Positions 1-12,731 are shown, counted from the stretch's first letter. The stretch is DNA of 64,000 bases from Daphnia pulex (GCF_021134715.1 NC_060027.1:1612001-1676000); one strand, 5' to 3'. Translations and numbers: made by a program. The notes: generated from the sequence alone by a model not told the origin.

Positions 1-3000
1 TTACCAAGTATCGAATGACAAAACCCAACAATATTAATACAAAACTGACGAGGATAAATATGCCGGATATCAAACCAAGGTCAAATCCGTTAACATTTCC
101 CTGTTTGTTAACAAATGACGCTGGGAATTAAAAGTAAATTTTTGACAATGAGAGAAAATAAAACACACCTCGATAAGGAAGCAAAATTCCTTCGTAGGTT
201 TTCCTGTTCCGGCCAATGAAACCGCTCGAACTTGAACGCAATAGTTGCCCGGTAATAGATCGGTCATTATTTTAGTCCTTTGGCTATTTTCAAAGTCCTT
301 CCGGCGAATGCATTCTTTAACAATTTGGTCCTTTAAGAGACATGTTGATAAATATATTATTCGACCTCATAAAAATATAATAAGACTTGCGTTGTCTGAT
401 CGTCTGTACTCCAGTAGATATTTTATAACAAGTCCGTTGGGATCCTCCGGTTCATGCCAACCGATTTTTATTGATGGAGACGTGTAATTCGATTCGTATC
501 TCACTATCCCACCAACGATATCATCCTCAAAATCTGTTTCAAATAGAAAAGCCAAAATTAACAAGTAATTCACGGTAATGATGTGCGAATTAAAACATAC
601 CACTCTTTTTGGTGCGAGTGGAAGTCATAGCAGCTGTCGTACTACATAGGGTACTATTCCTGACGGGATCGTGATCATGACAAGCCATCACCTGTATGGT
701 ATATTCGGCGTAGTGTCGTACACCGACCACAGTGTAACTCGTACCCGTCACTTTTTGATAAAAAGGGATCAACCGATTATTGCCATCGTACATGTTCGAA
801 TGATTTTCAACGGGAGCAATTTCAATTGCTTGATTGTCGATATTTACACTGTATATAAAACAAATTATTCATTATATTTCCATTACCAGAAAAGAAAGAA
901 AAAGAGACTTACATCGGGTCTTTGATATAGATTTTATCATGGAGATAGTTTTTGAAATCCGTTTTGAATATTTGTTCCCTTTCCAATTTTTCTTTCGATT
1001 TGGGTTCTAAAACCTTTGGTTTCTTATTATTGTCGCTCAGTGAAAGAACAGCATCTATTAAAAATTTTAAAAAATTTAACCGAATTCAACCAATTGTACG
1101 GCAGCGAAAATGTTTACGTTCAGCGCAAGCATCGAGACTGTGATAATAGTCTTGGTCGTCTTTACGCCAACTGCCAGTGACGATGTAATGCGTCACAATC
1201 CCGTTTGGATTAATCGGGGGTTTCCATTCTATAACGAGTTCGGAGCTAGAGTTGGCAGAAGCTCTTAAATCTTCTGGCTGATCTGGTTCTATAAGAAAAT
1301 GAAAACAAACATGTAAGAATCAACATAAAGCAAAAAAAAAAACTTATGACTTATTTACCTGCTGGACTTGTTCTTTCGTACAAAATTGGACTACGGGCAC
1401 CTACCCGTTTGCCCATTTGTTGCAGTGCGACTGTATACGTTTGGACGTAAATGGCGTACTGAGTGTAAGGCTTGAGATAAGTAATAAGGTGCATATGATT
1501 TTCGTCAGAATCAGCATCAAGATTAGCAGCTACATTGTTGACCCTCCACCTTTAAAAAAGGCATTTTAATGAATATCAAGACTACGCAGTAAAAACCACA
1601 AAAACTTACCCGTCACCACCACAAGCGTCACGTCCATCGTAATAAGAGACATTTGCAAAAGGAGCCTCGATATAAGAAATAATATAGCCCAGCAATTGGC
1701 GTTTATCATCTAACATAGCTCTGAAATTGTCCCAACTCAACAGCATTCCAACAGAGGACTTGTTAACAATAGTGACGTTGAGAACTTGTTCGTCACACGT
1801 CGCCTTATCGCCATTGGACCAAGGTGAAATGTCCACGTCCGAGTGCTTAAACGCCAAAGTTCCTGGAACGGTACTGGAGTTGACGAGCTCTTCGATTAAA
1901 TTCAAACACAACTTGGGATTGAAATGGAACAACATCTTTTTATAGATTGTCAAATTCTGCGTCTTGGGCCACAGCTGCTGCAAATTTTGATTGTCCTGAA
2001 CAGTCAACGCGTATCTGGGAAAAATAAAATTAAGGAATTTAAAATATTGAAATATTCAGATAGGAAACTAGGCACTTACTCGTCGTCAAAATTTTTGCTC
2101 CCACTGGAATGTTTCGGTTCCGGTTTCCCGGTAATGTTCCTGAGACTCTTGAAGAAACTGAGCGACAAGAAGGGAAAGGAGCGCGTGATTTTGAGATTTC
2201 CTTTAATCACTTCGATGCTGCCGAGACTCCTTTCCAGTTCCTGGATGATGTTGTCGCCTCCTTTGATCTGCATTTCCAGGTCGCCATCGATTGTTGTGCA
2301 TCCGCGCAACTTTTGGACCGTTTCGATGTTGCTAACAAACAATCCCTTGCACACCTTGGGACAAGGACCTGATCGAAATTGGAAAATGGAGAAATTGAGG
2401 CAAATTTCCAGTCAATAAATCAATCGAGAAATTTACCTTGACAGGGAACGCAGGTAAAATAATGTAGAGTATCATTGTGATTTATTTTTTTTTCCTGAAA
2501 GCCTGGCGGACATTCCTGGATTAAAATGAATGGTCATTAAACAATTAATCAATCAATTCGGTGCAATGGTTTAATGCATCACAAGAATTCACAGACGGAA
2601 ATTCCATTACTTACCAAGATGCATTCCCCCGACTCAGCAAAGACCTTCCAATTCTTTTTGACGTACGGATATTCCTGGACAGATTGGCGTGGGGGTAGCA
2701 TGGTGATGCACTCGACGTCGGTGACGCATCGCCGCTTCATAAACTAAACACAAGGCAAGAAGAAAAGAAGAAAATATTTTCAAATGAAAGTGGCGACGAT
2801 TGGATTCCCTTCCAAACTGGTCGACGTGCACAGGAAAGAGCAGCTCGTGTGTGTTTGATGGTTTGAATGTAATTGAATAGGAACAGATAGTTAAACAACC
2901 AATTGGCGACGGCGGATCAAGTGCGCCCGCTCCGCAATTCGAAACTAGAACACGTCCAATGAACGAGGCCAAGAGAGAAAGTTTCCTGCAAGATGTGGAG

Positions 3001-4260
3001 GTGAAAAATTCTTACCAAGTAATGGCCAGGAGGACAGACGGATCGGCATTCGCCGTTGTGGATGACGTGTTTGCAAACGTCGCACTGGTTGCTCTGACCG
3101 CCACTGCACCCACCGGCGCACTCCTCGTGACAGCAGCGCATTTCGGACGGACGCCCAACTTCTGTTGTCGTCACGCTGCACGCTCCACTGACGCATTGGT
3201 CGCACACTATCAACGATTGTTAAAAATTGAATGGAATATTACAGATATTTGTTAGGCGATTAATTGACCTTTCTGGCACTCGTCGTTGTTCCAACAAAGT
3301 TTCTGGCCATCTCCACCGGCTGGGCAACGATCCTGGCATTTTGGGCATTCACTGATCTTTTTATTATCCTATAAACAGAAAGAATGGAATAACAATTTTT
3401 TATCAGATTACAACAAACTGACGTACTAACCTGAATTGAATGATAAAGGCGACCGGAATAACTAATTCGATCCCAATCGATCGATTCCACGTAGCAGAGA
3501 TTTGGATTTTTCTCAATGAGGACGGACCCGCGCTGCAGTTCCGCCAACGATTTCAGTCCAATTTCCTGTTGGGTGAATCCGAGAATCGACCAAATGTTAA
3601 AACAAAGAGATCGACACGACATATTAACAAGAAACCCCAAAGAAAAAGAACGTACCTGTAGTTGCATGAGTTCATAAACGACGAATGAGAAATCGAAAAG
3701 GAGATGCTGGCCGCGGATGACGGCCAAATTGGGAAACAGTTGGCCGATGGAGCGTAGGCCTAAGACGCGGTAAAAGAGCAAATAGCCCGTGATTTCCCGC
3801 AAGGCCGGGAAGCTGCGGTTATTCAAGTCGCTGGCAAAGTCCAAATTTTCCATCAAAACAATGAGAAGGTTGCCTTCAACCACTCGGCAGCCCTCCAATT
3901 GCGTAAATTGTTGGGGGCCATTTCTAACTTCTATACTGCGACAAACTGGTTGAATCAAGAAATAAATCAACAAAATTAAATTCCGGTGGAAAGTATTGTG
4001 CCCAGCATAACATTGAATGGATAAAAACGTGTCGTCAAATACTTACTCTCTGTCTCTCGAAGAGGCTGATAGGCGTCGATGGACGAACTCAGAGGAGCGA
4101 GTATAAATGGGTCTCTAGTTCCTAAGTTCCCGGCTCTAGCTCTAGTTCTTAATCTTAAGGGTAATTGATGCATTGATGCTTCAATCACTTTAAAAAGGAC
4201 CAAGAAAATGATCAAATTGGCAAAGGAATTGTGAAAAGCAATTCTTAATTCCGCAGACAT
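1..4260 (-). CDS. InR: Insulin-receptor-like tyrosine kinase, N-terminal part (ectodomain and TM)
   Basis: A receptor for insulin-like peptides at the cell surface. The start at 4260 gives a signal peptide with a hydrophobic core (LIIFLVLF). Then follow receptor L domain 1 (exons 3945-3656 and about 3569-3432), a furin-like Cys-rich region (3371-3269, 3210-3015, about 2740-2437), L domain 2 (2369-2079) and three FnIII domains (about 2013-170). A DDIVGGIV...PEDPNGL block and an LLPGNYCVQVRAVSLAG block match the last FnIII domain of vertebrate INSR closely. The final exon (119-1) encodes a transmembrane helix, GLISGIFILVSFVLILLGF. The tyrosine kinase domain must lie left of the window. The alpha/beta insert (about 1055-800) keeps the FKNYLHDK alpha-CT-like motif but shows no furin site. 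Intron splice sites are inferred; family identity is very secure, the orthology class among crustacean InR paralogs is not. Confidence 0.93.
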
Positions 4261-5676
4261 TCTAGAATTAAATGTGCCAAGTGGTGTAACATTTGGTATT
4301 TACTGGCCACCCTCTAGAAAATACTTCACGGCAGTAATGAATGAGGTTCCTGCCACAACTGGTGGTTCTTCCTACCAGCCAAGGTTATTATATTGAGTCG
4401 TGGAATCAATCAAGACAGGGGATATTCATGCAAATAAGTGCCAAATATCAGATGGCTGCTTCACAGTCTCTGATTTCAACTGGACTGTTGTAAACAAGTC
4501 GATGATGTAGACTTTGCCCGAAAAACATGGGAAAACCAAGTGCCTTTGTGCATTGGACTTGAATTTCATTTGACTTAGACGTAGTCAGTTGCATCGATCA
4601 GCATTTCCGTAAATTGATTTGCTTCTCTTTCTAAGAAATAAAATAATCAAGAAAAAAACATACCATTGCTCTATGCTCTTCTGGCTGGCAACTGGAACCA
4701 GAGATATTCTATCTCTACACGAGTTTGAAACTTTGAACTACTCAGCGGTCCGAATCATCCGATCATCGACCGCTCGGAGTTCCAAAAACAAACAAATGTT
4801 GCCGCTTTGCAATAATAAATAACCACTGCGCAATGTTGACATAAAGTGGTTGTGAAATTTCAATTTCTGCTTTCACGAAACCATGGCAACGCTTTAAATA
4901 GAGTTTTAATTTAAATTTATTTTTACCACCAACTTTATAGGCTTTTCCACTTTATTGGAGGAGGCGTGAGCACATGCGGTCGCAAGAACTTGGCCGCCAT
5001 TACCCATTACACTCCCGATACACAACCGACCACGAAGCACTTCTCAGGGGGATTTGTGTTTTCTTTTTCTAAAAGGGTGAAAGTGCTTTTACCGTGTAGG
5101 GAAACAGCAAAGAGGCGGGAATAACGACCGTGAGTATAGCCATGCACTCGTTTTACTTCCACTTGCATGACGGTTGATTGCCACGTTGCTTATGCACACA
5201 GTCAAATCGAGACAAAGTCCGTGCACAGGTATAAATATTCAAAGTTAAAGTTTCTCACATGTCGGTTGAACATTTAGAGCCCACGTGAACTTCTAACCGC
5301 GTTCGTCCATGGATTTCTAGTTCAAACTTATTTTTAACAAAAGATCTTCGGTCCTTATTACCGGCAACTGTTTGCTGGCCAGTTTGATATTAAATTCGGT
5401 TATCTGGGGCAGGGAAAAATAGTTCGGATGCATAAATGGAAAGACGGTTGCGTGCTAAAAAGTTATAGCGTGCAGATACTGCCGTGCCGAGTGTATTATT
5501 ACTTTTAGTATCTTGCCACCGTACACCTTTGCTAGATTTTGCAGGCGGATAGAACATTTATGTGTAGGCCTTACATCTTTTCTTCTTTTATTGGAAGCTA
5601 AACCTGAGGTGGGACTTTGTGGGTAAACTATTTACAACTGTTTCTGCCCTTAATCAATTAACTTAAGCTCCTGCTT
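4261..5676. other. Intergenic region upstream of InR-like gene
   Basis: This 1.4 kb lies between the InR-like start and the stop of the thioredoxin-like gene, both on the minus strand. It should hold the InR 5' UTR and promoter. I see no conserved coding stretch, tRNA or clear repeat. A TATAAATA string occurs on the plus strand near 5230 without a recognisable gene after it. Confidence 0.5.
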
Positions 5677-7085
5677 TTAATTAATTTCTTCGTCTTCGTC
5701 CCCTTCAACACTGTTAGACTCGACATTTTCTGTCGTTCTTTGACTTATTCGTTTGATTAACGAATCTTTTTCGTCGGGGTCCGATATCAGCCGATATTGA
5801 ATGGGCTCGTAATCTGATACTTCCGGATCGATTTCGATTACGGGAGAATTATCGTCAGGAATGCCAATCAAATCCTCCAAATTCAACCCTTCGATTTGTT
5901 CTTCTAGTTCATCTTCGTCGCGTGCTGGTTTAATTATCACCTTCCTGGAAAATGAAACAAGAAAACTATTTTAAAAATCTGATTGTCTTTGCAAATTCAT
6001 AATTATAAATACTTTGGTTCGACTTCGGCGATGAGAGTTTTCAGTTTGTGTTCGAACCAATCCGACAAACTTAAATAATCGACGTAAGTGGGGAACCATA
6101 AAATGAGGCAATCTTTCTTATCGACTTGAACGGCTGATCTGGCGACAATTTCCAAATTTCGTTCGACAAATCCCTCCATCAATTTATCTATGATTAACGG
6201 ATACGATCCTTGCAACGTCAACCCATCAAGCTCCCACCAGTTATCCGGCGCAGTCGTCAATAAAGCATCTGTTCGAAAATTTAGAAAAACAATTACTCAA
6301 CTATTTGAATGGAGAAAATGGATTCAACTTGCTGTTGTAATTCTCGTTTTCAGGTTTAACGACTGGCAAGTCGATACTGTCCCATGAAATCTATTTTAAA
6401 AAGAAGTAGTATTTTAAACAAAACACTCAACTGTTTAATAAAATATCTAATTACCGTAACCCGTTGGCGGGTTCCTTCCAGCACTTCCTTCTCTGTTTGT
6501 AATTCCTGGAACAATGTTTTCCGGATGAGTGGGGCGTTAGCGCCTCTGATCAGCACAACTGGTTCGCCACCCTTATTTTAAAATAATAATCCGTTATTCC
6601 ATGGAAAATTTGAATCAAATTAAATGATCAACTTACGGCCAAAAATAGCCAAGTTGGTTCGCTGCGGCCTCTAAACTTTTCCAGTTGGCTAATGCAATCC
6701 GCTTTTGCCTGCGAGGAGATTAAAGTTTCAGACTCTGCACGCCATCGAGTAATAAAAGATGAAACTTACCAAGGCGCAATGAAGGAAATCATCGCCCAAG
6801 AGAAGTTTAATCTCTTTCAAATGGGTGGCCATGGCCGTGCACGGCCCGCACCACTCGGAGTAGACGTCCACCACTGGGTGTTCATTTTAGGAAGGTGAAA
6901 CTTTTATTTATTGCTATTAATAAAACCTGCAATTTTGAATCAATTAAGTTACCGATAAGGCCTTGAAGTTTGGTGAGTTCCTCCCATTTCTCATCGGATG
7001 CGACTTCAATTTGCCAAATTAAATGGTCCACTTTCCTCTCCCATTCGGCCATCTTCTTCGGGACGAATGCGCTCATATCGGCCAT
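5677..7085 (-). CDS. Thioredoxin-domain protein, NME8/TXNDC3-like (copy 1, intact)
   Basis: Seven exons: 7085-6953, 6873-6770, about 6711-6638, 6572-6455, about 6385-6340, 6270-6010 and 5945-5677. The N-terminal thioredoxin fold carries the active site WCGPC in VVDVYSEWCGPC, followed by ADCISQLEKFRGRSEPTWLF, which matches the arthropod thioredoxin-domain-containing protein 3 family (vertebrate NME8/NME9). In other animals this family is tied to ciliary and flagellar axonemes. A second conserved block (TTAPDNWWELDGL to AEVEPK) follows, then an acidic tail. I do not see the NDPK catalytic motif NxxHG/S-D, so the nucleoside diphosphate kinase activity of vertebrate NME8 relatives is not supported. 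Reading frame is continuous across the exons 1-2 junction. A mirror-image paralog lies at 10663-12189. Confidence 0.85.
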
Positions 7086-7162
7086 GATGACGACAAATAA
7101 AATCACAACAATTTAAATGAATATAAAAATACTACGGACACACATCCATTGAGCGTCACAAC

Positions 7163-7201
7163 GACTGAACGAAATGACATGATTTCCTTCCGGTTTTTAT
7201 A
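7163..7201 (-). promoter_or_regulatory. TATA box plus TCAGT initiator for NME8-like copy 1
   Basis: Read on the minus strand, TATAAAAA (7201-7194) is followed about 36 bases later by TTCAGTCG (TCAGT at 7167-7163), a good arthropod initiator. The start codon is about 80 bases further on. The spacing is slightly longer than the usual 30-32 bases. Confidence 0.5.
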
Positions 7202-8332
7202 CCATTTCTTCCAGTCCTATAAACTCCTCAAGTTAAAAGAAACAAAAGGCAAAGAAGTAATCGGGTCCGTCCTACCAACATGCGCTGTATCCCAATTTAA
7301 GTTTTAGAAACCACGTACTCCATTCATCCAAGAATTTGATTTTTCAAATTTTAAATACGTACCTCGTTTGTGTAGAACGCTGCATTCCCGCTCGCTCACG
7401 CACTCGTCTAGTTGACTCTGTTAAACCCCGGGCGGTTGATTGCATTTCTGATACTCGGGTTACTACCAAAACAATGTCGACGGAATGGGGAGAGTCGGAT
7501 AGGACAGTATGACCCATCACGAAAAACTGGTCAACTTCTCGATTGACTTTTTTGTTTTGTTTCTTAAATCGAAAGAAAACGGATGACGATTGCGTGACAC
7601 GGTACGACTAAATCACACAACACTCGCTTGCTAAGCACAATTATCAAACTTTTTCGTTTTTCCCTTTGGGATGCGCCATTTAACGATTGTCTAATCGATG
7701 GCGCAATACAAATACTAAAAAATAAATAAAAAATGTTATTTACATAAACCGCTCCGCTTGGCGATAACAAAAAAAAGAATATTATTTGGCAATTGGATCC
7801 GGTTAAATATGACCGTGAAAAAATGGACAGAAAAAAACCCTCAAAAGTGGACACAGCTGCGGTATCCCGTGTGGAGATGTATCGATTGTTGTTTGACACC
7901 CCATTGCGACACTGTTGTACAAACATTTCCGTAGTTGTTTGTACAGCTGCGCACACGGGGTAATAAAAGAAAAGCAATAAAATAAGAAACATGAGCTCAC
8001 CGATGACGTCACAATAGTAAACAAACCAACGAGTCAATAATGTAAAGTTCAAAATTCTATTCATTCCTTAAGAGTATTTGTAAAACGTAATTGTATAGAG
8101 TTTAAAAAAAAAGAGAGAAGTTTAATATTGGCCGAATAAAGAAGCCATATTCGATGACTAGAGAGGGAAGATTTTTTTAATATTATAATTTAAAAAGTGT
8201 CTTTTGTCGGTTGTCTTAGATTCGCAATTTTGTTCACAACGTTTGGAATGGTGAAATAGTTGGCAAACGAATTCAAGGCTGCGAGAGATTTCTTTCATAG
8301 TCTAACTGGGGTTTGTTTAGCTTTCACTGGGC
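7202..8332. other. Spacer between NME8-like copy 1 and FAPP1-like gene
   Basis: Holds the far upstream region of the NME8-like copy 1 and the probable 3' UTR of the FAPP1-like gene, both minus strand. The 166-residue reading frame here (8064-7564) is low complexity, rich in F, I, L and S, and matches no family I know. Confidence 0.45.
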
Positions 8333-9405
8333 TCACATTCTAGAACTAGAACGTGAGGATTTCCTACCGGACGGCGATATGGGCGCGGGAGAATGGGAAG
8401 GGTCGTGATTGTAGCCGTTGAGTGCTTTGTCGATCGTAGAATGGGGCAACTGGTAGTTAAACTCGGCTTTGGCAAGCCGCAAACACTCTTCTAGGGTCGA
8501 TATGAAGGTGTCGCAAGTGGCCGAGAGCAAGTGCGTGGATTCGTCCAGTTTCTATACACAACAAAAGATATATTTGTGAGACACGTTCAACTGTATCGAT
8601 TGGGATAAAATACTTCAACATCTGGAGGTGCTTGTGTAGCTGCATCTTTCACAGAATGAACTTGCTGCATCAATAAATCACAGTAGAGCCTCAATTCACT
8701 TCGTTTGGATTTCAAACTGTCTCTTTCTTCGGGAACTGAAATATATACTGGAGGTGAGAAAAGATTGGCATTAGACAAATTCGAGAACTATTGGTTTTTG
8801 AAATATTCACCTGGTTCACTGTATGTATCTTTTGTTGTGAGGCCTTCACAGGCTTTGGCACTGCCAAGTGCTACCAGCCACTGCTGCCTTTCTTGTGATG
8901 TGGAAGCCCTAAGGTAGAAGTGCTGTTCCCCAGGAACAGTAACATCGAGACGAAGAGGATCTGCTTGACTCACTGTAAAAGATTGGAACTAAAGTTAGTT
9001 TCTTCAACGATAATACATATAAAGCATTGTTGTTCACCTGAGATTTCACAAGCAGTGATTTTTAGCGAACCTTTGCAACCCTGATTAACTTCTTCCTGAG
9101 ATTTGTAGTAGACCAGGACTCCATCGTCCAGCACAAACCAGCGTGGTTGCCAGCCTGGAATCAATAAATGGCACGAAATCACACACAAGCAGCAACTAAC
9201 ACATCCAGGCAAGTGTTGATATCACAGTCACACGACAAAGAGTAACAAAGGCTTCCAAAATCGGCCGAATTGGAGCTGAAGCCATGGCAACAAACACTCA
9301 CAAGAGTGCTAGAGTCAGGCGTTGACGTCGTAAACTAAAGTAATAGAGTCTGTAATAGTACGAACCTGTCCAATAATTTGTCCATTTCCACAGGACTCCC
9401 TCCAT
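8333..9405 (-). CDS. Plekha3: FAPP1-like PH-domain protein (PLEKHA3 homolog)
   Basis: Five exons: 9405-9366, about 9154-9039, 8972-8812, about 8753-8613 and 8552-8333. The first exon is only 40 bases but encodes [14 protein letters not shown], nearly the same as vertebrate FAPP1. The PH domain follows ([19 protein letters not shown] to [15 protein letters not shown]), and then the characteristic [15 protein letters not shown] helix. FAPP proteins bind phosphatidylinositol 4-phosphate and Arf1 at the trans-Golgi. The predicted product is about 225 residues, without the glycolipid-transfer domain of FAPP2, hence the FAPP1 assignment. The C-terminal tail is Ser/Pro-rich and poorly conserved. It sits between the two inverted NME8-like copies, which suggests the inverted duplication placed or kept it there. 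Confidence 0.92.
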
Positions 9406-10662
9406 GTCTGACTTCAATTTCCGTGCTGAATCTTTGCTGATGTGGCGCTATATAAACCAGAGCCTATATAGATGTACTTGTTTGCAAGTGACACGTATTG
9501 AAAAATGCCCCGAGCAATGTTGTGTTTTTCACTCGTTGTTTACGTCGGCAGCTGCAGGCCGAGATATGCCCGTTGCCCTGTATTTCAAATGCACCTTTTG
9601 TTTTCCTTCTCGTTTTACATCAAGGACCCATAATTCACGTTTCAGATAACGTCAACGACGAGGAAAGATAGCGGCACGATTAATGTCAATGAAATTGCTA
9701 TCAAATTTCCAAGTTTTCGAGCTGGTAATCGATTATTAAGCAGAACGATACGAGATGGCGCGCAAGTTCTTCGATTTAAAACAAAAACAAATTCATTAAC
9801 GATCAAAATAAGGAAAATATCATCAAGAATCCTCGTATATTGATGACATAATAGTTCAAAGATCAAATAAGCAATTAAAATTAGGCGGCGTAATCTTTTA
9901 TTCTCGGAAATGGTCGACGGATCGATGAAAACGATTACTTAAAGGAAGCGAGAATAAAAGAAGTTGGTACTACGATTGTCGCAGCTAGGCTAAATCGTCG
10001 CAACGCGTAACCAACAGCAACGAATCAACATATCTTCGTTCGTTACCTACCAGATCAACCAAACCCTTCTTTTTAAGACTCGAGCACAAGAAAGCGGGCC
10101 GGAAAGTCATTCACACTAAAAAGGTACACACACAGCACAATTCCTTGTTATCCGTTTGATTAATCACAGTCTCTTACATTCAAGGTACTTCCATTTCTCT
10201 TTTCTTTTTCGCACAGCTCGTTATCTAACGATCAAAAAGGTAATAAAGCCAAATTTATAGCAGAAATAGACATGACGGGCTCCTCCCAAGTAGATTCGTG
10301 TCACCTATATATAGCGAAAACATTGCAGGTGTAATAAGACGCATCGCATAGCTAATTACTTTCACAGTGAGTTTCTAAGGTTGTAGTACATGTACGTGCG
10401 TTCGTGTGTGACCATGTTTTCATGTGCCTGCGGATAGCGACTGCGCTGATTTTCTTTGTAACCTCACACTTGTTCTCGATGGCTGAGAATTATTATAGGC
10501 GCCCACCACCTACAGTATATATACGCTGTATATAATAAAAACGTGAGGGAAATGAGAAGCTCAGTCTACCACCGACCGGCTCCTCTTTCTAGTCAAATGT
10601 CGCTCCTGTGAAATTTCAAATATTTAGATTTAATTTTGTGTACTTAAACTATAATAATCATC
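9406..10662. other. Shared upstream region of FAPP1-like (-) and NME8-like copy 2 (+)
   Basis: A divergent intergenic region of 1.25 kb. It holds several TATA-like runs (CTATATAAA near 9447, CTATATATAG near 10307, TATATATAC near 10517). Only the one at about 10531 has a well-placed initiator. No coding exon was recognised. Confidence 0.45.
10529..10565 (+). promoter_or_regulatory. TATA box plus TCAGT initiator for NME8-like copy 2
   Basis: TATATAATAAAA (from 10529) is followed 31-32 bases later by CTCAGTCT (TCAGT at 10561-10565), which is the expected arthropod core-promoter geometry. The start codon is about 100 bases downstream. Copy 1 has the same arrangement, so a focused promoter was probably present before duplication. 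Confidence 0.6.
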
Positions 10663-12189
10663 ATGGCGGGTAATTTGTTAGCAAGGAAAATGGCAGCCGG
10701 AAAGAAAAGAGTGGATCATGTCGCCTGGCAAATCGAAGTGGCCAATAATGAAGAATGGGAAGAACTCACCAAACTTCAAGGACTAGTCGGTAAATTTTTA
10801 AAAAAATTGTTCGTCTCAAAATTTTATCCGCACCATCTAAAAGTTAATTTTCCTATCCGGAAGTGGTGGACGTCTACTCCGAGTGGTGCGGTCCGTGCAC
10901 GGCCATGGCCAGCCATTTGAAAGAGATTAAATTACAATTAGGGGACGATTTCCTTCATTGCGCCCTGGTAAGTTCATCATCATTATTACTCGATTGCGTG
11001 CGTATCCAGCTGATAATATAATTAACTCGACTTTAAGGCTAAAGCGGATTGTATCAGCCAACTCGGCAGGTTCAGGGGTCGCAGCGAACCCACTTGGCTT
11101 TTTGTGGCTGTAAGTGGATCAAAATTATTTTAAAACGCAAATTCTAGATAAAATTACTGGCTAATTTGTCTAAAAGGGTGGTGAACCTGTAGCGTTAATC
11201 AGAGGCGCTAATGCTCCGCTCATCCGCAAAACTTTATTGGCGGAATTACAAACAGAAAAGGAAGTTATAGAAGGAACTCGCCAACGGATGACGGTAGTTG
11301 ATTATCTAAAAATTTTAATTTACAATTTAAATTGCAATATAATTATCTAAACAGATGGCGTGGGATAGTTTCGACCTGCCCAACAGTAATCCCGAGACCG
11401 AAGAAACCAACCGTAAGTCCAACAACTATTTACAATTAAATAATATCAATAATTAATTCTTTTGCGTTAATAAAAGACAAGGAAATTGAATTGACGACTG
11501 CGCCGGATAACTGGCTGGAGCTGGACGGATTGACTTTGAAAGGATCGTATCAATTGATCATCGATAAACTGATGGAAGCATTGGCAGAAAAGAATATGGA
11601 AATATCCGCCAGATCGTCTGTCCGTCTCCACAAAAAAGATTGTCTCATTTTGTGGTTCCCGTCGTCGGTGGAGGATGAAACCCTGGCCGAATGGTTCGAT
11701 GTTACCATCAAAAGTCTCATCGCCGAAGTGGAACCAAAGTATTTTCTAAATTTTGTCTCTTATAATTAAAAGTAATTGATTCATTCATTCCTTTTTTAAA
11801 ATTGAAGAATTGTCAAGGAAGAAGAGAACGAAGATGAATTGGTGGAGAAGATTGAAGGAATAGAATTGGAGGAAAAACCTGATAATTCGGATGAAAACGC
11901 AGCCGCTGAAGTCACCGATGAAGAATCTGATTATCAACCGATCGAATTCCACCTGATATCGGACCCAGACGAAAAAGAAGCGCTAATCAAACAATTGGAA
12001 AAGGAATCAGCAGAGGAAGGAGGAGAAGAAGAACAAGTTGAAAGTGAAACAGTTGAAGAAGCTGCCGAAGAAGAAGAGGAGAAACAACCGGAAGAACCGG
12101 AAGAAGTGCCCGTTGAAAATGCGGAAGAGAATGCAGATGCAATCGAAGAAGTTGCTGAAACCGTTGCCGAACCAGTCGAATCGACCTAG
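10663..12189 (+). CDS. Thioredoxin-domain protein, NME8/TXNDC3-like (copy 2, frameshifted in exon 2)
   Basis: Inverted paralog of the gene at 5677-7085 with the same seven-exon layout: 10663-10789, 10864-10968, 11038-11109, 11177-11293, 11355-11412, 11477-11738 and 11808-12189. The thioredoxin site WCGPC is at about 10884-10898. Exon 2 is 105 bases against 104 in copy 1: near 10917-10924 it reads TTGAAAAGAG where copy 1 reads TTGAAAGAG. As given, translation stops three codons later, after HLKRD. All later exons stay open in the ancestral frame, and the C-terminal tail is long and very Glu-rich (11839-12189). This is either a young pseudogene, a polymorphic null allele, or a sequencing error in an A-run. 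Without the extra base the product would be about 373 residues. Confidence 0.8.
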
Positions 12190-12731
12190 TCTCGACATAT
12201 CCCCCCCATAATAAAACGTCACCTTCAGTCGTAGATGTAAAACATTCTACGTAGCCGCTTAATATGTACGGTATAACTGCTTATTGCGGACTATATCCAG
12301 GGCCACCAGCTATATATAGAGGGATAACGATCCGAGAGCTTCAACTACAAAGCACCGTTTAATCACGTTCGTTATACATCAATCATCAAAAAAGAAATTG
12401 AGCGCACGACGGGCAGTATGTACGGAACAAGTTGTGGAGTAAATGACATTCGGAGGAACAACACAATGGCGTGTGTGAGTGACAAGAACTCTATAAAAGC
12501 AGCACACAGTCGCATATACAAGAAAACTTTTGTATGCAACTCGCAGAAAGAAACTGCCCGCTTGGGAAATCTAAAGTGTACGGTGTGGCAAAGGGGAAAA
12601 AGTTAAACGAAAAAATAAACACACACACAGTCTCACGCGATGGTTTTAACTTATTTTATTCCTGGTGCGGGACACGCAACCGCGGTTATACCCACCCCAT
12701 TGCTGTGTGCCATCCTTGATTTGTCCTTTAA
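12190..12731. other. Convergent spacer, NME8-like copy 2 and SLC66A3
   Basis: Contains an AATAAAA polyadenylation-like signal at about 12210, just after the copy 2 stop, and the 3' UTR of SLC66A3 from the other side. A CTATATATAG string at about 12309 resembles a TATA box, but no coding exon follows; the short frames at 12418-12719 look random. Confidence 0.45.

Noticed and set aside
5677-12189. NDP kinase domain in the NME8-like genes
   Set aside because: The conserved second block has no NxxH-(G/S)-SD active-site motif; only the thioredoxin domain is supported.
12300-12640. TATA-like string at 12309 as a promoter of a small gene
   Set aside because: The frames that follow overlap in different phases and show no protein-like features.
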